NCBI GenBank assembly: GCA_028681035.1
Contig: JAQUJJ010000089.1
Coordinates: 1 to 15,401 of the forward strand
Reading direction: 5' to 3'
DNA length: 15,401 nucleotides
From: Candidatus Cloacimonadota bacterium
GTDB lineage: Bacteria; Cloacimonadota; Cloacimonadia; Cloacimonadales; Cloacimonadaceae
Shown in pieces: positions 14,801-15,401 of the stretch. The stretch's first letter is position 1; every line of letters starts with the position of its first letter. The position numbers were made by a program, and so were the translations under genes. The notes under the pieces are model-generated. The model had not been told where the DNA came from, searched no databases, and saw only the letters and a list, made by a program, of their open reading frames with translations.

Positions 14801-15401
14801 GCAGGGTTCTTTACCCTTAATACCACCACAACTGTCAGGGCTATTGCCTATAAGTTAGGTTTTGAAGCATCGCAAATTGTGGAAATTACCTATATTATTG
14901 GCAACAACATTGGGGCTTTGGTGTTTCAGCCTATCTCAGGGACTTATTACAATCCCATAGATGTAACCATTAGCACCAATCCTCCTGCCGCCCAGATATA
15001 TTATACACTTGATGGCACACTACCATTGGTTGTGGGCGGTATCCCTCAAGGAACCACTGTGCTTTATAATGCACCGATACATTTAGGATACAACCCAAGC
15101 AGCGTTATGATCAATGCTATAGCTGTTCTTGATGGTTGGACAGATAAAACTGGAAGCGCAACCTATAAGGTTACAGATACGCTAGCCTCACCTATGATAA
15201 ATCCTGCAACATCACAATATGTGGTGGGAACAGTTGTCCCCGTAACTATCACAGCTCCTAATGGAGATATTTGGTATAGAATAGATGGAGCTGCTTGGCA
15301 GAGTTATGCTGGTGCGTTTGACGTCAGCAGGGCAGTACGCGGAACTGTAACCGTGGAAGCAAAGGCTGATGTGGACGATACTTCATGGCTAAAGTCAAGC
15401 A
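11858..15401 (+). CDS. Giant secreted multidomain protein with CHB_HEX_C-like repeats (partial, 3' end off window)
   Basis: I translated this frame by hand from ATG 11858 and found no stop up to the window end, giving at least 1181 residues. Residues 1-20 are a signal peptide (MKKAIFLFIVLIIIGVASAQ). Two cadherin-like modules follow, about 65-152 (with FTPVENFFGT) and about 155-275, ending in the typical VNDPP linker at 271-275. A PKD-like module covers about 276-375 (DFSVVASDVDVEPLFYSW). After that come at least nine modules of 80-98 residues resembling the chitobiase/beta-hexosaminidase C-terminal domain (CHB_HEX_C), with key strands such as IYYTLDGSDPSDTS. These strands start near residues 412, 509, 607, 703, 794, 874, 965, 1047 and 1137. 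No catalytic domain is visible. Such modules are structural or carbohydrate-related spacers in surface proteins. A sorting tag or enzyme domain may lie beyond the edge. The function is unknown; a surface adhesin or scaffold is the likeliest role. Confidence 0.85.
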   Translation, partial: MKKAIFLFIVLIIIGVASAQALSFLNLKDAPITEELLREVNNRNRLVSDYSWLDPGTPSALPIAPDVFREDLSWEFDFEPYISLDGATPLASLQIGWSQSSYFSVTANGFKLTFTPVENFFGTKPMWITLYKVDPIDGSLSGPVSKGINITVTNEADLPSFHFPTYNTPGNVSDGYDGYSVEEDSPTGITLNFDNIVRIYDGTRFNIYVTQTTFPPKMHIIQNESNDKLVTFIPTLDTHGMQHFIVTAVETLSGAATQFVSTTFSIDVVPVNDPPVIDSYLPTNDPDFIEQITDITINQDDDVDFSVVASDVDVEPLFYSWTLDGILNGVPFSTIVSTTDALNYTFNVPGNYVLTCEVRDRLDGSGNAVNHVWNVSVSPKGPWFDPYGSNNLSTFSTTQNVTLTTPGVDNTTIYYYTTSTAPGVPAIGTLAAPQMYNGPITIPIPPQDYVYTIIAWFTHPILPESQHITQIYNMTGKVAIPVFVEATGIIPSNVDYPVHLTCSTGGAIFHYSIDNGLTWNLYDNVTGILLAPQSVHNLLAYASRVGWDDSDVTGVHVYDIRKKVVLPNLTMTTVPPADPITGDYCVCLHESVSVDFSAPAPIPPDATIYYSINGIVHVYNPADFPLEIYSTSTIAWWAEYTDADPDYFPSDVQSYSLPVKNRTRMTHWGGGNNSVFNPPADTYQTPQDVFINTITDPANAPIYYSLDGGASYQLYNGGAIHVAASQTIEAYADPMPILTTLPSLHQTADYIITGTLPTPIITPPGYPTVSMYEADINVSISLPAGDPRWAAATIYYTTDGSVPDVTSSVYAGAIPLGQGHWFINAIAILPTWVNSAVATNQYMVKFLPPVTFMPTATEHKNNILVEMFTYDGAQIRYTDNGDEPNGSSAIYTVPLPLNIDPNGRYSTTYKAKAFLAGWITSDTSEKTYTMIPTVPDPVITANMPGLVHATPIDVTITDALAGAQIYYTLDGSDPSDTSTPYAGFFTLNTTTTVRAIAYKLGFEASQIVEITYIIGNNIGALVFQPISGTYYNPIDVTISTNPPAAQIYYTLDGTLPLVVGGIPQGTTVLYNAPIHLGYNPSSVMINAIAVLDGWTDKTGSATYKVTDTLASPMINPATSQYVVGTVVPVTITAPNGDIWYRIDGAAWQSYAGAFDVSRAVRGTVTVEAKADVDDTSWLKSS

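Overview
The window looks like a piece of a bacterial chromosome from a Gram-negative, probably uncultured lineage. The coding style suggests the FCB side of the tree, such as Candidatus Cloacimonadota: large secreted Ig-like proteins, an outer-membrane beta-barrel ending in Phe, FecR and CHASE2 proteins, GAGGTA/AGGAGG Shine-Dalgarno sites, and palindromic repeats between genes. The lineage is an inference from style; no marker gene here proves it.

Layout. Positions 1-283 (+) are the 3' end of a group II intron: the C-terminal maturase part of its reverse transcriptase, then RNA domains V and VI. It is followed by a short array of 11-bp tandem repeats (296-354). From 8913 down to 450, seven genes lie on the minus strand, mostly with very tight spacing, and look like one operon with a sigma-70-like promoter at 8933-8960. 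In transcription order they are a CheY-like receiver, a FemAB/GNAT-like acyltransferase, D-alanine-D-alanine ligase, a secreted Ig-like protein of unknown function, a secreted FecR-domain protein, an outer-membrane beta-barrel protein, and a CHASE2-sensor class III adenylate cyclase. A 13-bp hairpin lies just before the cyclase gene.

On the plus strand, a small cold-shock protein (9090-9302) ends in a clear intrinsic terminator. It is followed by a short-form YgiQ-family radical SAM protein (9437-11116). About 740 bases without genes (11117-11857) hold several families of small palindromic and tandem repeats, including three exact-period 26-bp units. The window ends inside a very large secreted protein that starts at 11858 and is open to the window edge (at least 1181 residues). 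It has cadherin-like and PKD-like modules followed by at least nine chitobiase/hexosaminidase C-terminal-like (CHB_HEX_C) repeats.

Working model (inference). The minus-strand operon joins cell-wall precursor synthesis (Ddl, perhaps the FemAB-like enzyme) to an envelope module (secreted Ig-like protein, FecR protein, beta-barrel). That module could report to a cyclase whose sensor domain is outside the inner membrane and whose product is cAMP. The FecR-barrel-CHASE2 unit is the best candidate here for a little-described signalling or assembly system.
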